From Bolinopsis microptera (lineage: Eukaryota; Ctenophora; Tentaculata; Lobata; Bolinopsidae), in assembly GCF_026151205.1 (NCBI RefSeq), contig NC_087073.1, forward strand, positions 7,399,001-7,463,000: a DNA stretch of 64,000 nucleotides, given 5' to 3'. The position numbers were made by a program, and so were the translations under genes. Numbering within the stretch: the stretch's first letter is position 1; the number at the start of each line of letters is the position of its first letter. Below the pieces are notes generated by a model that was given only the letters and a program-made list of their open reading frames with translations, searched no databases and had not been told where the DNA came from. Positions 46,201 through 61,200 of the stretch are shown here, in pieces.

Positions 46201-49200
46201 CTTTAGGACACTGTCCGGTGGCTCGCTTGTTTTACGAATCTAGAGCTGGCAGCATGTTATAAAGACCACGTTCTCAGCAAACTCGCACGTCTCTCAGTGG
46301 GTCATTGCCAAGATCACTTCGTCAGAACAAGTGGTCAGTGAAGTTCGTGAAAACTGCTGAAGTGCTGCTCGATCATCCGACCTCAGAGACAAGAGGCTGC
46401 CGCCGTCCTTTAAGTTTAGAATGTTTAAACCTGAACCACTTCTTGGATCATATGTGGCCGGTACAAGAGGATGGGCGCTAGTCAGTCATCACAGGTAGCA
46501 AGTGCTTGTTTGAAATAAAAGTGGTTAATGACTGATTGAAGTGGCTGGTAGTGTTCTCTTCGGGCTCGCTTACTCAAGTGGAGTCTTAATTTAAAGGGAA
46601 TTAAGCAGTGGAGCAGTGAGTTTATAACATCGCGACACTGTGCACTGGCTCCCGTGTTTTACAAATCTGGTGCTGGAAGCATGTTATTTAGAACACTTGC
46701 TCTGTTAACTATCACGTATCTTAGTCGGTGATTGCCAGGATCAAACTGCTTCTTGATTGAGTGGTCAATCATCCGATCTTAGATTTCTACATAGGGAGAT
46801 AGGAGGCTGCCGCCGTCCTTGTTTAGGCCTTCAGACCTGAACCAGTAATTCTCGGATTATAAGTGGCAGGTAGTGACTGCTGAGGTGTCAGTTTTAAGTC
46901 CGTTTAAAAAGAGGGCTGGCTCGGACCTAATAGACCACTCAAACTGACACAATTGTGACCCTGAGTAGCGCTCTACACGGTCCATCCCTAGCACGCGATA
47001 ACATGCTACTGTTAAACAGCCATTCATTGTATCACCCCGCATTTATAGAAAAGTCGTAAGATTGGATTGTAGAGCTTTCTGTGGAACTAACCAGCACAGA
47101 TACATCTCACAATATCGATCATTTACTGATTTACTGTGAAATAATCAGATTATCAGATTATCAAATATTTGGCATTGTGAAATGATTAAATAATTTAGGG
47201 TGAAATAATTTGATGATTAATCCCCAATCATTTTCACCGTAACTGGCGGGTCCCGGGGACCAGTTTCACGGTATTTTCAGGAGCTGGTAATCATCAGTGC
47301 CACCTACCGACAATGTATCTAGTTCTGCCCCGTTTGAACCTGTCCCGTTTGGATCCCCGGCTAGCTCTGTCCTCGGGGTTCCAGGTGAAAAGTGTGGCTA
47401 CGTCTAATCAGATTGTTGAACCTCTTTGTGTCGGCAGCTCGGCCGACGGACAAGAGTGTGAAAACGATTTCTTATCTAATGGAAGCTTGTTATCATCCAC
47501 TAAACGATCTTATGGCACTTGGCAGGCATCCTTTTATCAATTCTGTCTTTCAAAGGAAATTTTCTTCTTTAATTATCAAATGTCTTCGGCACGCTTCACT
47601 GCTCATCAAATCAGGTATACATTCCGATAAATTAACTTCAAAAGTCAAGCAATATAGGACTCGAGAAAATGATAATTTCTCAGAACATTTTGCCATTATC
47701 TTTATTTCATAAGCTGATTTTTAAAGAAGGGTCAATTTTTAAATGGAACTCAGTCTAAAACAATTTCCCACGGGTTTTTAACAATAAATCGCCGTGTCAG
47801 TCTCTACCTCGCCCTTCATATTTTTCCAAAAAATCCCATGGCTACATTGACCTGCCTACAATCTCCTCACATTTCTGGAGATCTTCACAACTTCTCCCAA
47901 CTACCTTGCTTCAATTATTAACATCTCTGCACGCTGTCCGAGACGACTGGTCACCAGTAACACTATCACGAAAACGCGATAATCGTTTACAGCATCTTGT
48001 ACCACCTGATAACCAGGGTGTCGTATGCCGTATTGACATGCTATCTGTCCAACGAGTCAAATAATCTGGGAAATGTATCGCTCCAGCTCGGCATTACGGC
48101 CCCAGGCTGACCAGCACTTTCAGAGCCTTCATTCCCACGGAGTGTTGGAACACGGACACTGTGATCGCGCCTTGTTTGTGCTAGTTCCGTGCTCGAATAC
48201 ATGGCTCACAGAACTGCGCACAATGTGCACTATAGATAGCAGCGGTAAAGACAGTGCTCCTGCAGCTAACAATAGAGTATGGTCAGTAGTAGTAAGCTAT
48301 AGATAGAGTGTGTCTATCTCACTAGCTATAGTTAGTCCTTCCGTGAGAGAGAGCCTGGCAGCTGGCAGCTGACATTACCGATATAGGGCTGTCGAGATAC
48401 CACCGGGACTATTAACTACACGTGCAAACTGCAACAACAGAGTACACTGCACGTGCAAACTGCAACTACAGAGTACACTGCACGTGCAAACTGTAAATAC
48501 ACAGTACATTGCAGTCTGCACGTGCAAAAAACACAGATTATAATCGTTATTCCACGTGGAGCTGATGGAATACTGAATAATTAGGCTCAGGAACCAGGAT
48601 ACAAAAAGGACTTGCAGGGGTAACCTGGTCGGGTATTATGTCGCTTATCTTACTGTACTATGCTAACAGAATTAAAATCATCCATCATAATGATAATTAA
48701 GACATCGTAAATACTGTATATATTGTGAATCCTGGGGTAATTTATTGGTAACTGCCACAATCCACATGATGGCAGAAATGCAACATAGCAATTATTTAAT
48801 CTCCAGGAAATCAAGAGAAGGATTAAATGTCTCGTTAACCCGAGATTATAGTCTATTGGTACGGGCAGATTGTATTTATTTATCTTTAGTACTAGCGGTA
48901 TAGCTAGTACTCTAGTATAGCTACTTTGATAACAGACACTCATTTCCAGTGCGTATCCGCCATATGATCCTGATATTTACCACAATGAACAAGGGATTTA
49001 TGGCTAATTGGCTGATTAATTGATGGCTAATTGCTCAATTAATTGGTTAAGAGCACTGTGTATCCCTGTGTAATTGTAGGAGATATCAGGCAGATGTATA
49101 TCTTGTAACAAGGGAGGAGGAGGGCCTGTATTCAGTCATGTCGGCAATTATACCTCTTAGTAAATATACACTAGTAGTAGTTATAGTACTAGTAGTATAG

Positions 49201-52200
49201 TACTTTTTAGTATAGTGCTTTTGTTCTTAAACTCTCAAAATCAGTACTGTAACTACTAGTAATACTATTAGGAGAGAGTCCAATGTAGGGAATGTACTAT
49301 ATCATAAACCATAATTTGAGCTTTATGATGATTCAAATTGTAATTTTAGTTAATATACTATGAGTCCTAACTCTCCTTACGTACGAGAATGGAGTTTCTC
49401 TTGTAGAAAATATGCTTTTAAAAAAATTGTCTTCTAACTTATTGAAATATTCTTACTTTAAGTAGAACAATAAACCGTATTGAAATTTTAGACATCAAAT
49501 GATAAACATAACAATAATATTTCAAAATTAATTGTTATGTTTATCATATTTGTTGTATAAAATTTCAACACGGTAAATTAAATTGAAGGAAGCACGTGGT
49601 GAAATGCTCGTGAATATTTTATTAAAGATAAAAAGTTTTATAAGGAGTTAACTGCGGTTCACCACGTGCTTCCTTCTTTTGCTTTGAATAAAATGTTGGT
49701 AGTTGTGCTGTCGGATATCACCCAAACTTGGTCACTAATGAGCTAGTGGGACAGCTCTTTAACAGTCAATGATTGTTAATAAAGACTATGAGTCATTGCT
49801 CATTAAAATACCACGTCTGTCCAATACAAAGCCACCAGGTCATCTCACCCTCCAAGCAACCTAGCGTTGTGCCTTGTCAAGCTCATGACATCAGGTTAAT
49901 GACCCCGTTTAATAAAGTAATTGGTCACTTTGTACGGCAGGTCCAGGTATTACTCCTATCGGTTCAGGACAATTCTTGCTTATCTGGTGAGATAGCCAAT
50001 CAATTAGTTCGCGCTAGTCCGTTTAGGTGAGGAAAAATTGAGAAGAACAGCTCTATTAAATGTTTACGTGACAGTTACTGGGAATGTTTTGTTAGGTAGA
50101 TGGCCTGAGCCAGGCACCACCCACCTTAACAGACCTAATTAGACAAAGCTGAATATACAGAGCAGTTAATTATGTCTTAATATGAATAATTAGGGCATGT
50201 TTATGTGGTTGAATATTGTGAGATAAAGGAATATTGTAGACGGGATGACTAGAAATTAGGGTCCACATACTATCCCCTTGTCCAGTTAGATCCCAGACAT
50301 TGTGCCCATTTGCCTGGACTAATTAATATATGCTCTCATAGTCTGTTAGTATCACTATGTTCTGCTAATTATGGAGTTAACTCCCCTTCTCCTCCTTCTT
50401 CTCGATTATTCTCCTCTTCACCTCTATTAAGATGCCGAAAATCTGCAGAATCTGCAGAAGATCCCACAGTCTTACGTCAAAGGTAAACCAATAATTACAG
50501 CTAGCGATCACTAATGGATTTATCGCAAAGTTGCTAAATCAATTAAATTAGTTAATTTACCATCGGCAGATATCTGTTTTCCGTATAGCAGAGAAGGTTG
50601 AGCATAGAACCACTGACAAATTAGCCAAATTAAATGCGGAGAAAAAAGAATTGTGTCTCATTGCTCATTGGAGCTAGGGTCAAAGTGTGAAATTAAACAA
50701 ATTAATTCATACTAAACCAAGTAGGAATTTTGCCTCAAATGTCAAGCTTGGCTGTAAACTAGATCCCACATCCAGCAGCCTTGAAGAGAATATAAGTCTT
50801 GAGAGTATTCTTACTTTCTTATTTTATAACTATTCTTAAATCTGTTAGAAAGTAGAAACCAATACAAACCCCGCTACTTCCCTTTTAGCGGCACACCCAC
50901 TTCAATATCTACTCTCCCAGTGGTGGAGATATTTGAATAGCATCACAATCTGCTATTGTTTGTTTTCTTGAGAAATATCTTCTGACAAGCATGTGGTCGC
51001 GTAAGTGTAGTCCTGAGTTTAAATAACACACTTGACCAATCAAGCGGAGAGCTGGAATGTTGAGATAGTATCAGATATCTCATATCTGGGAATCCTATCG
51101 TGTAAACATGAGGAGATATCATCCTGACAGGTTACTTCAGACCACTAGAGTTGGGGCGTGTACTGACTAAGTGTGAAGTGTCAGTCATTGTTTCAGTTTC
51201 CTCTTCATGTTCGTTTCAGACGTGGTGATGAGGAGAGGAGACCAAACAATGGTAGGGTGGAGGCAATATCCTGATAAATCCTGCTGTCAACCAGTTCAAC
51301 TACTGGACGTCTAGAATGTTCTCTCATTATTTACCTACAAATGGAAGGCGAGATTTCACAATATTGAAATTACAATGTTGAAGGTTGATAGTACGAGAAG
51401 AGACAGTGTGAATTTGCACCTACTATGTAAATTCTTACCTTCTATCTAATATCCTGCACAGTACATAGGTATCCTAATAGCCAGGGGTACGTTAAAATAT
51501 GGGCTTTCTTTAGAAAATATTTTCAAACCGCTGTCAAATTAGGCCCGTATAATGAATATTTGAAAGGTTACACTATTCAAAGCTGCGCCTTCGATCGATC
51601 GTTTAGTCTCCACTTATCGTTTAATGATCGATTAAAATATATAGCAGAAATTCCCTCTTTCCAGTGTTCCAGTGTAACCAATATTTGAGTTTGACTCTTG
51701 ACATGTAAGCATGTAAGCTTATTCCACAGAAATATCAAACTATAATACTCATTTGATAAAAACCTGAATATAATCTAAATTTAAGTACTGTTTCCTAAGG
51801 ACCTCCTTACAGAACTCTGCACTTGGACCCTGTCAATATATGGACCATATTTAGAGTGACTCGCCAAACATCGCAGGTCTGAATACCTGATAAATGATTA
51901 ACTGTGCCAGTTTCAATGAATAATACATAAAGGTCCGCAATAAGAGCCTAAATTGCCATTGTACGACGCTTCACAGGCTGATTACACTGATTAGAAGGGC
52001 TCCAATTATAATGGGCAATATTATCAACATGACTGATAATCTTGTTAGATAAAACTGTGCATTTTCCCGCCATCTTACCCAAGTTTGCCAGCAACATCAC
52101 CTCTCTGCAAGTGCTACTACCAACTGACGACAATAGATCCCGGATATAAAAGTAGCAGCTTGTAGAAAACTCTCCTCCCCTCCTTTTGTCCGGACTCTTT

Positions 52201-55200
52201 TACCAGACATCCTAAAATACCCCCATTGTCTGTCACGCTCTCAGAGGAAGCATCTGCGAATCTGGGGAAGCTTATTTATCACTTGACATGTGGTCGGTAA
52301 AGGTAACAAGGCGGTGCCAGGTCTGGGGTAGTTTGTAGATTGTACAATTATAACTGAGATGATCTCTATTATGTAATCACGGCCCTGGAGTCATCAAGGC
52401 GCTCCCAAAGCACCCAGCTCATGAATTATTTAGCAGGAGAGTGGAGCTAACTCCGTACTTACTACTCCTTAATTACGTGGGTGCTGCAAGATGGGAGGCG
52501 ATGTAGCGCATGTGTACAGCGATAGGGAAAAGTAAATGATGATCTGGGTACCTGTAAGGAGTATTGTGTATGTGCTAAGCAAGTATGTGTGTATAATATC
52601 TGCTATATATCTGTACATTTCAAATCGTAACGAGATCTGAGGGTGATTATCACCGTATGGGTGCCAGGCTATGTTCCTTAAGTGCTTGCTTTGAAGATAT
52701 GCAGCTTGTCAACAAATACTCCTCCATTTAAAGGATGATTAGCAGTCTTACTTAAACCTGCTTTTCATCAAGTTATTCCGTACGGGAGTCTTTGATAGAA
52801 CATACTGACTTTGAATAAAAATTTAAGTTTAGTACATACCTGAAGAGGAAGAATCTGATTTAGTCTGTAAATTAGCTCAACTTTAGTCAGTAATTTAGTT
52901 TTATTTAGCGTTAGAATTTAACAATCAGCATTTCAATCTAAATATGAACGCCCTAAACTCGTAAGAAATCAGGATTTCTCTCAAGACACTCCTGCATCTC
53001 CTGATTTATACAGTGCAGCTAGCTATTACAATATATCCAGTTATCTCCTGATGTATACAGTACTATTGCAATATCTCTAGTTATCCTGATTGTGTAATGT
53101 CCAGAGTATGCAGCACCAATAAATCCCCTTCTCCTCAGAAATTCCAACCTGGAATATACAAATCCCTCGCTATATCTCTGTGTAACTATTGTCTCTTTCT
53201 CTGGAGTTCTAAAACACCGATTATACTCGTTCACTACCGTTATAACCACGTGTTATGACGTTCCCTCCTTTTAACAATCGGGCCAATCACATCTTATCAC
53301 CATTATATATATTATAACCCAAGCAAAATGAATTGAATGGTCGCGGTTGAATAATTCCAGAGAGATGACTAAAAGATGATCCTGAACGCTCACATCAATT
53401 GTCTGAAGCTTAACTTGTTAACTTATAAATAGGAATTGTATGGATAAGAGAGCATGCTCTGCATGTCCTCTAATAATTGACCCTCAGTAATTGAGGACCC
53501 GTGCTTCACATGCCCTGCCACGTGCTTCACGCGTGCTTCCCACGTCACTCTTATAATACAGTTATAAAACTACAACAAGTACCGACCCTCACTTATCTCC
53601 TCCAATTATAAGGAAATACGATAAGTTTGTTGATTGTCTAATGACGGGATACGGGACAGCTTTGACACGATACAGGGCTGCTTTACTAGCAGCTATTATA
53701 GGAGGGGGCTGAGTAAAGAGGGCCAGGTAGTATTGGGGGCTGATTAGGGGGAGGCACTAACAGTAGTATGTGAGGGTGCTGCATAGTGCATGACACTACT
53801 CATTCTGTACACTCTCCAATATGGAGCTCAGTATTGGGGAGATTGTGTTAGAGAATGGAGGGTTGCTGGTGATGGTTGGGGTGAGTAGGTGATTGTTGAC
53901 TAATTTAGCTACCCGAGTGCTCGAGATAATACCCTATTGTGACGAATCATAAAATGCATAATATATGATGTATTTGATTCGATATATTTTAGTTGACTGA
54001 TGAAATATTATATCATTAAAATGGAGATTGTGATGGTTTAGACTATGAGAGACAGAGCACGGGTGTAAAGAAAGAGAAAGGAATAATCAAGAACACTATA
54101 TAAGTGAATTCATAATTGAAAGTAAAAGTGAAAGTGAAAGTGAAATAAGGGGTATGTACTCACAAAGCTCTGAGGTTGTTATAATACTGCAGACCCTCCA
54201 TACTCCGCAGTCGATTGTAACTTAGGTACCTGAAAACGAAATGTCATGAATAGTGAATACTGAGCTACAAAACATTTAAACAAATCCACACTGTTGGTTG
54301 AATGTTAAGTAGCGAATATATGCTGAAGGAATACAGAAGATCAAATATTAATGCTTTTCAAACAAAGTTACAACGAATTCTTCATGTAGTGCATCCTGGG
54401 TTTGGACAGGATATGCCCGTTAAAATATTTCCATCACGTTACATTACATAATTTTCAATAAATGTAATAGATTTGTAGTGTTGTAATTAGTTGTAATATG
54501 TTACAAATTGTTATGTTAAAAATATTGCGTCTTTGAGCTCCTGTCTTTGAAATTTGAATTGGAGTGTAACATTTTGACAAATTCCAAAATTGGGTGACCT
54601 GCAGTATTTGTAATTTTGTAGCCTACATAAGAAACATTCCGCTATTTGTCCACACAAAATGGATAAAATGATTTCCATGATTGGAAGTCATAGCTGATGC
54701 AATGTTTAAGTTTGTACCGGGTGGCACATTGATCACCATAACACACTTTGTGTTTGTCTGATCTGACGGATTAAAGACGCTTTCCCCTCGACCCTTTTGT
54801 ATGTTAACCATATCATATCATCATTTAAATGAACAAGGTGCAGTAAGACTTTAAATACCAGACCATTTCAATAAACAATGTTCCGAACATGAAATGGTCG
54901 CGCAATTAAATTGGGAATTCTGTACTTAAATACTTAAATAGTAAATACATTCAAGTTAGGTGCATATCTCCGGAATTCTGTTTTTCTGGTTCCGCAATTG
55001 AGTCCGAGTTTGGCTTCTGTGCTTTATTGTTGCGTAAATAGTGGGGTCCATTTCTGCTTCACAAACAGTTGATATAATACTGTTCGCTAGGTTTAACTTC
55101 TGCTGCTTGCTTATATTAAATTATTATATTTCATTTATTGATTTTTGCAAATTGTATTCCATTATTAATATAGGACGGTTATTAGTATTAATATTAAACC

Positions 55201-58200
55201 TTGTTCATCTTAAACGTTGTAATATAAAGTAATTAGGTAATAAATAAATTATTATATTTTTAATCGTTCCTTAATCGTTCCTTGCAAGACATATATATTC
55301 GCTCATATTGATGTAACCACATTTACCATGGACCACGAACATTGTCGCAGAGATTTCAAACTAAAATTAGAGAATGTTCAGAGTAATTTGTTGAGGAAAT
55401 ATGGTCGGCATACCGCAAGTTAATGATCTTACCTAAATTGGCTACATTTATCTGCTTTGAGGAGGCTAAAACAAATAATCAGTCAGCAAAGCTACATTCC
55501 TCTCATGCCTAACATACTTCCTTCATCCAGTCATTCTTTTATTGAAGTACTAAACTTATGACAACAATTTATTGGATGTTTCTTCAGGTTCTAGAAGTTA
55601 ATGAAAAATTAATGTGCGCTCGGCTCAGCTTGTTGCACGTGGGCGCTTTGAAGCGCTATGTTTAGCTGGAGGTGAGATTAATAGAGCGTCTAGCGGTGCT
55701 TATAGCACAGTAATGGGGTAATGTATACAGTGAGGCCGTTAGAACGGTCAGTGTGTACTGTATTTGTATGTAGCGGCGTTGTGGACCAATTACCGTTAAT
55801 GAACACTAGCATTAGCTAGAAATAGCAGCGCTACAATCGTACTAGGAACTATGGTGGAGGAGAGAGGGAGGAGAGGAAGGTAGCGGATCATTAGTTTGTC
55901 AGGTGATAATTATAAATGTGTTTCAGTGACTAGCTACAAGGGCCATTCTCCTCTCATGCAAGATTATTCAAGATTGAAACTAACTTGGATAAACTTCCCG
56001 GCTTGAATCTAGTGATGATTTGTTGGGATGCTAATCCTCTAATCATAATGAGGTATCTAATCAGTGGGAAAATTAAGTCGGCCAATCTTAAATTTTTCGT
56101 GCAACCTTGATACAATCTCGCTTGAAAGTTACGGGGTAGACAGTTTGGCAGAATTCTTATTCTAGTAAAACATGATCTACGAAATACGAATAAGTCGCAT
56201 TCCAGGAAACACTGCAGTATGTTTGAGCTGTTAGGTCCTGAAGGTTTGGACTAGCTAGGAGTAGGAGCAAATTGGGAGCGTTACCAGATTTACTGCAACT
56301 GATAGCAATAATAAGGTAATAACGAGAGACTTATCAGGCATTATCAGGAATTATCAGGTATTGTCACACAACAATCCTAACCACTAATCAGGGGTGCAAT
56401 GGTGCAATCTTGTCTAAACTAATCTAAGAGCTGAAATGACACTAAATATCTAGAAATACTGCAAAGACAAGATAATTAGAAAGTAAAGGTGTTGTGAAAA
56501 TGCCCCAAATTTATCTGCGAATATTTTGGAAAATATGTTTCATTTTTATGGTTTCAGATAAAATCACCGCTCAGCAATTCTTATCTCCTTGAATAGAGTA
56601 AAGCTGAGCCAGGAACCAGTTCCTACCACCCAACTTCATGCCAGGACCCTGGAGTCTGGACATTGTATCTTTCTTTAGTCTCGCCCCCTAAATGTAGCAG
56701 CTGGATTTAGTCTGGGACCCCTAATCTTACATTACATTTTAATCCGTGTCTCAGAACCACATATTATGAGACTGAAGCTGCGTGCCTTTCTGAGTTAGGT
56801 CATGTATAGTCCCGACATTACCGTTCATTCTCAAGCAAATCCAATCTCAGATAGATTGGTCCAACCGTCCCGACCCTTGGATTCATAAACAGTTTAAAAT
56901 CCTGCATATAAATGAATATTTTACATAAACTGCGCTAGACCAATGAAGTGGGTTAGAAATATCACGTGACACGGTCCCGACCTGACGCTGTACCACTCAG
57001 TTGATTACTTGATCAACAATGACCTCCTCAAAACTAAACATTATATATAACATAATATATACGCTCACAGAGAGACGGAGAATGGTATTAACAGTGTGGT
57101 ACACTGCTCCAGGACTCTCAGACTGCTGCCTAAAACCAGGCGGAGAATGGTATTAACAGTGTGGTACACTGCTCCAGGACTCTCAGACTGCTGCCTAAAA
57201 CCAGGCGGAGAATGGTAGTAACAGTGTGGTACGCTGCTCCAGGACTCTCTGACTGCTGCCTAAAACCAGGCGGAGAATGGTAGTAACAGTGTGGTACGCT
57301 GCTCCAGGACTCTCTGACCGCTGCCTAAAACCAGGCGGAGAATGGTATTAACAGTGTGGTACGCTGCTCCAGGACTCTCTGACTGCTGCCTAAAACCAGG
57401 CGGAGAATGGTATTAACAGTGTGGTACGCTGCTCCAGGACGCTCTGACCGCTGCCTAAAACCAGGCGGAGAATGGTATTAACAGTGTGGTACGCTGCTCC
57501 AGGACTCTCTGACTGCTGCCTAAAACCAGGCGGAGAATGGTATTAACAGTGTGGTACGCTGCTCCAGGACTCTCTGACTGCTGCCTAAAACCAGGCGGAG
57601 AATGGTAGTAACAGTGTGGTACGCTGCTCCAGGACTCTCTGACTGCTGCCTAAAACCAGGCGGAGAATGGTAGTAACAGTGTGGTACGCTGCTCCAGGAC
57701 TCTCTGACTGCTGCCTAAAACCAGGCGGAGAATGGTAGTAACAGTGTGGTACGCTGCTCCAGGACTCTCTGACCGCTGCCTAAAACCAGGTGGAGAATGG
57801 TATTAACAGTGTGGTACGCTGCTCCAGGACTCTCTGACTGCTGCCTAAAACCAGGCGGAGAATGGTATTAACATTGTGGTACGCTGCTCCAGGACTCTCT
57901 GACTGCTGCCTAAAACCAGGCGGAGAATGGTATTAACAGTGTGGTACGCTGCTCCAGGACTCTCAGACTGCTGCCTAAAACCAGGCTGGGTTTCTCTCAC
58001 TAAAGCAGGCTGGGTATCAGGCTGAGTCTTCCCGACAACAGCATGTGATCAGGCTGGGTCTGGGAGCTGGAAACGTCCCATAATTACGAGCCTATACCAT
58101 ATCATGAATCATGATACTATAGTGAATTTAGTAGACTATCAAATGGGAGTTATTTGGGAGTTATTTGGACGAGTCGTTAGGATAAACGTTTGGACTAATG

Positions 58201-61200
58201 AGTCTATTGGAACTGATTTATCAGCAATCCCTCTTACATTACAATCCTTCTCAGATTTTTCTAGCTAGTATCTTTATTGACCTAACCACAGTTATTGCAA
58301 TTCCGGCAATTGCCGAAAATTTGCTTTACATTGCAGACGAGTGCTTGAATACCCTGAAGGCTCTACGGAAAAGAATAGTTGAATTAGCGCCAACTTTTCG
58401 GGCTATTTTTTCCATGAGGTCAAAAAACAGGAATTGAGTTAATTGACTTATGACACGTATTGCGGAGGACTTAGCGCAGTTACAGTCATTTAATTATAAT
58501 TTTGAAAATAATCATCTTTGAGTCTACTAGTCTCCCGGTGTTAAGTCATATTACAACAGATCATACGGTTTTGGGGGAAATTTGGTTTTTATAATTCCAA
58601 AGAATTCGATCAATCTGTCGTATGGTCTGTCAAAAAACCTCAAACTCATTTACAATTATTAAGAGTTTATCTACAACTACTGATTTCATTTGGGAAAAGG
58701 TGGTGTTTTGTCGCCTAATTGTGCTGTCCAAACTTCAAAGAACTTGATATTTGGGAAGCAGCGCAAGAACCTGACGATACGGATAAAGTCATGGGTTACA
58801 CAGCTGCTTTGTCAATTAAAATAGATTTGTCGGGACTAATTAGAGAAATGGGGAGTGAAGTGTCAGTACCCATCACCCGACACATACTGTACCAGTACAT
58901 TATCTCACTTAGCCGGTATTTCACCACATCCTCCTCCTAGACCTCCCGCCAACTATTATCATTCTTCAAATAACCAAATAACATTCCTCGCACAGTACAC
59001 AAGGTGAGCACATTAAAATGAAACATTTTCTATTACAGTAAACTGTGGCGATTAGTTGTCTATAGCTTAAGATAGTTTAGTTAAATTGAAGAGTAGTTAA
59101 GTCTTATTATAGACTTTCGTTGGACTACATATATTCAACTGGCTCAACCCGAATAGACGACCATGCGCTAAAGTATTTGAATAATGCTAGACTTAGCAAG
59201 CCCATATTTTTTGTCTACGACACAGCATATATATATAATGATCAATCCTGAGACTCTCATCAAGCAAGATAAGCTAGCAGTGCGGTCTATAATCAGAGAA
59301 TATGTCGGTGGCATACCCACTGTAGTAGCAATTCAACAAAATACTGCGAAGAAAGGCAGCAATCAAATTAGTAGCCGACAATCAGCACATTAATATTGCA
59401 CATATCAAGTGTGAACTTTGGTAGATATTGAGGGACTGGAGGGGGTTCAGCTAATGAGCTCTCTTTTGTCTGTGTCAGTACTAACCCAGCTATTACCTGT
59501 TAACCCTTCTTTGGGGTGAATTAATGACCAATCTGTTCACTGGGTCACGATCTCTTACGTTTAGAAATATGCTAGTTGCTACTTAAGCTTTCTGAAGAAG
59601 ATACAGGTTTTCTGAAGAAGATGACTCTCCCTGGTTTCTCTGTGTGATGTCAGGTGCTAAAACTGGGTGATATGGTGCATTGTATCCAATATATACATGG
59701 CTATGTAGTATGCAGTACCCGCACCGATATCAATCAAACATAGATCCGCTGATACGAGCAGATCCACAGAAACCAATTTCATTACCCTGCGTGGATGGTA
59801 GCCACTGACCACTGTGTTTAGCATGTCACAAAGGTGGACACTAGTTCAGATAAGAACTAGTGTCCAGCTAGTGTTGATCATGTCAACAACCACCCAACAA
59901 ACTCTCTCTCTCCCTCCCTGGGGATCTCTCTAATCAGGTTTATCAATAACAGACTCCTCACGTAAGAACTGTCAGTAGATCTGGGTAATTTAGACCTGGC
60001 TCGGGACTGTGACGGAACGACTGACAATCCTCGTAATGAGATGATTGGACACGACAAGATGCAGTCATCGGACAACAATGTCCTGGTCCTAGAAGCTCAT
60101 TTATTGAACAAGCGCTAATCGATGGTTGATTCTACTTGCTTGCTACTTCACCACTCACTACTTGGCACGCCACTTTTTAAGACTTTATTAATTATCAATT
60201 CAAGTGATTAGATAGATATATTTGCGCCTACTTCTCAATTTAATTAGAACTTAAAGATTGCTTGACAATGTACGTTGGATGATGAAAATTTAGGTTTTAA
60301 CACAGTATTTCAATAGCTGAGGCTGTCAAAGACAAAGATAGCATCATAATTCAGAATATGTAGCGATATATTCTACTTGCTATAAGGCTATAGGACCAAC
60401 TTATGAACTACATTGTATCAATTGTGCAGAGGAGACAATTGTTGTAAAATTTAGTTTTCAATACTGATTTTAACAGTATTGAGGCTGTCAACGAAAAGAA
60501 GTTGTCACCATGATTCACAATGTGCAGTTAGATGGATAACTTACTATGAAACCCACTGTTACAGTTGGTTAAACATGAGGTATCAGAGTTATCGGCCAGT
60601 AATTGTTGCATTACTGACATTATCGAATTACATTGTATCCATTGTGCAGAGAAGAGAAAATTATTATAATGGACGAAGAATCAATGCCATGTTTGGCCAC
60701 TAGTTCTGTGCGGACTGAGGTGACTAATTGTTAACAATCGTCTCGGTCTGTATTTTGAACATGTAATGTTATTACATTTTTCAAAACGGTCAACAGTGTA
60801 CTGAATAGTAGTTAGACGAATTACCGGCTACTATACTATATGCTGCTTAGTATGGCTTGAGGAAGTTTGGACTAAATTGTAACACGGCTCAGTGGAGACA
60901 GCATGGGCTTAACAACATTTTAACAGTGAGGTATCATTTATCATAGTCAGTCAACTGATAGACTAAGATTAACAGATAAATATTCTGAATCTGAGGACAT
61001 AAATAGAAACGATAGCAACAACAAAAAAGTCAGCAAGTTTAATATCATCCGAAAAAACTTACAGAGTAGACACATGGGATGGCATATCAAAAGGGATAGT
61101 GTCCAAACCGAGGTTCTCGCAATTAACCAAGACCCCATCTTCGTAGTCGAAATCAGTCTCACACTCGCACTCAGACGGACAGCTCCTTGCAAAGTGTAGG

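Larger units (their letters stand above)
41139..54163. other. 13-kb intron of the LRR-Ig gene (LRR 1 to LRR 2)
   Basis: No exon with LRR signature or other domain recognised on either strand. It holds several locally duplicated segments and hairpins listed separately. Open frames around 47313-47712 show no convincing domain. Confidence 0.5.
54230..61062. other. First intron of the LRR-Ig gene
   Basis: No exon recognised. A plus-strand frame at 58198-58437 (79 codons, hydrophobic middle) has no recognisable homology and no splice or regulatory support. The intron carries the 65-bp minisatellite and the 60.3-60.7 kb duplication. Confidence 0.5.

Noticed and set aside
47313-47712. Possible tyrosine-recombinase N-terminal domain (KRSYGTWQASFYQFC)
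   Set aside because: The resemblance to a core-binding domain is limited to about 15 residues; no catalytic R-H-R-Y block follows and the frame is interrupted.
58198-58437. 79-codon plus ORF with hydrophobic middle
   Set aside because: No homology recognised, in a large intron, no splice or promoter support.
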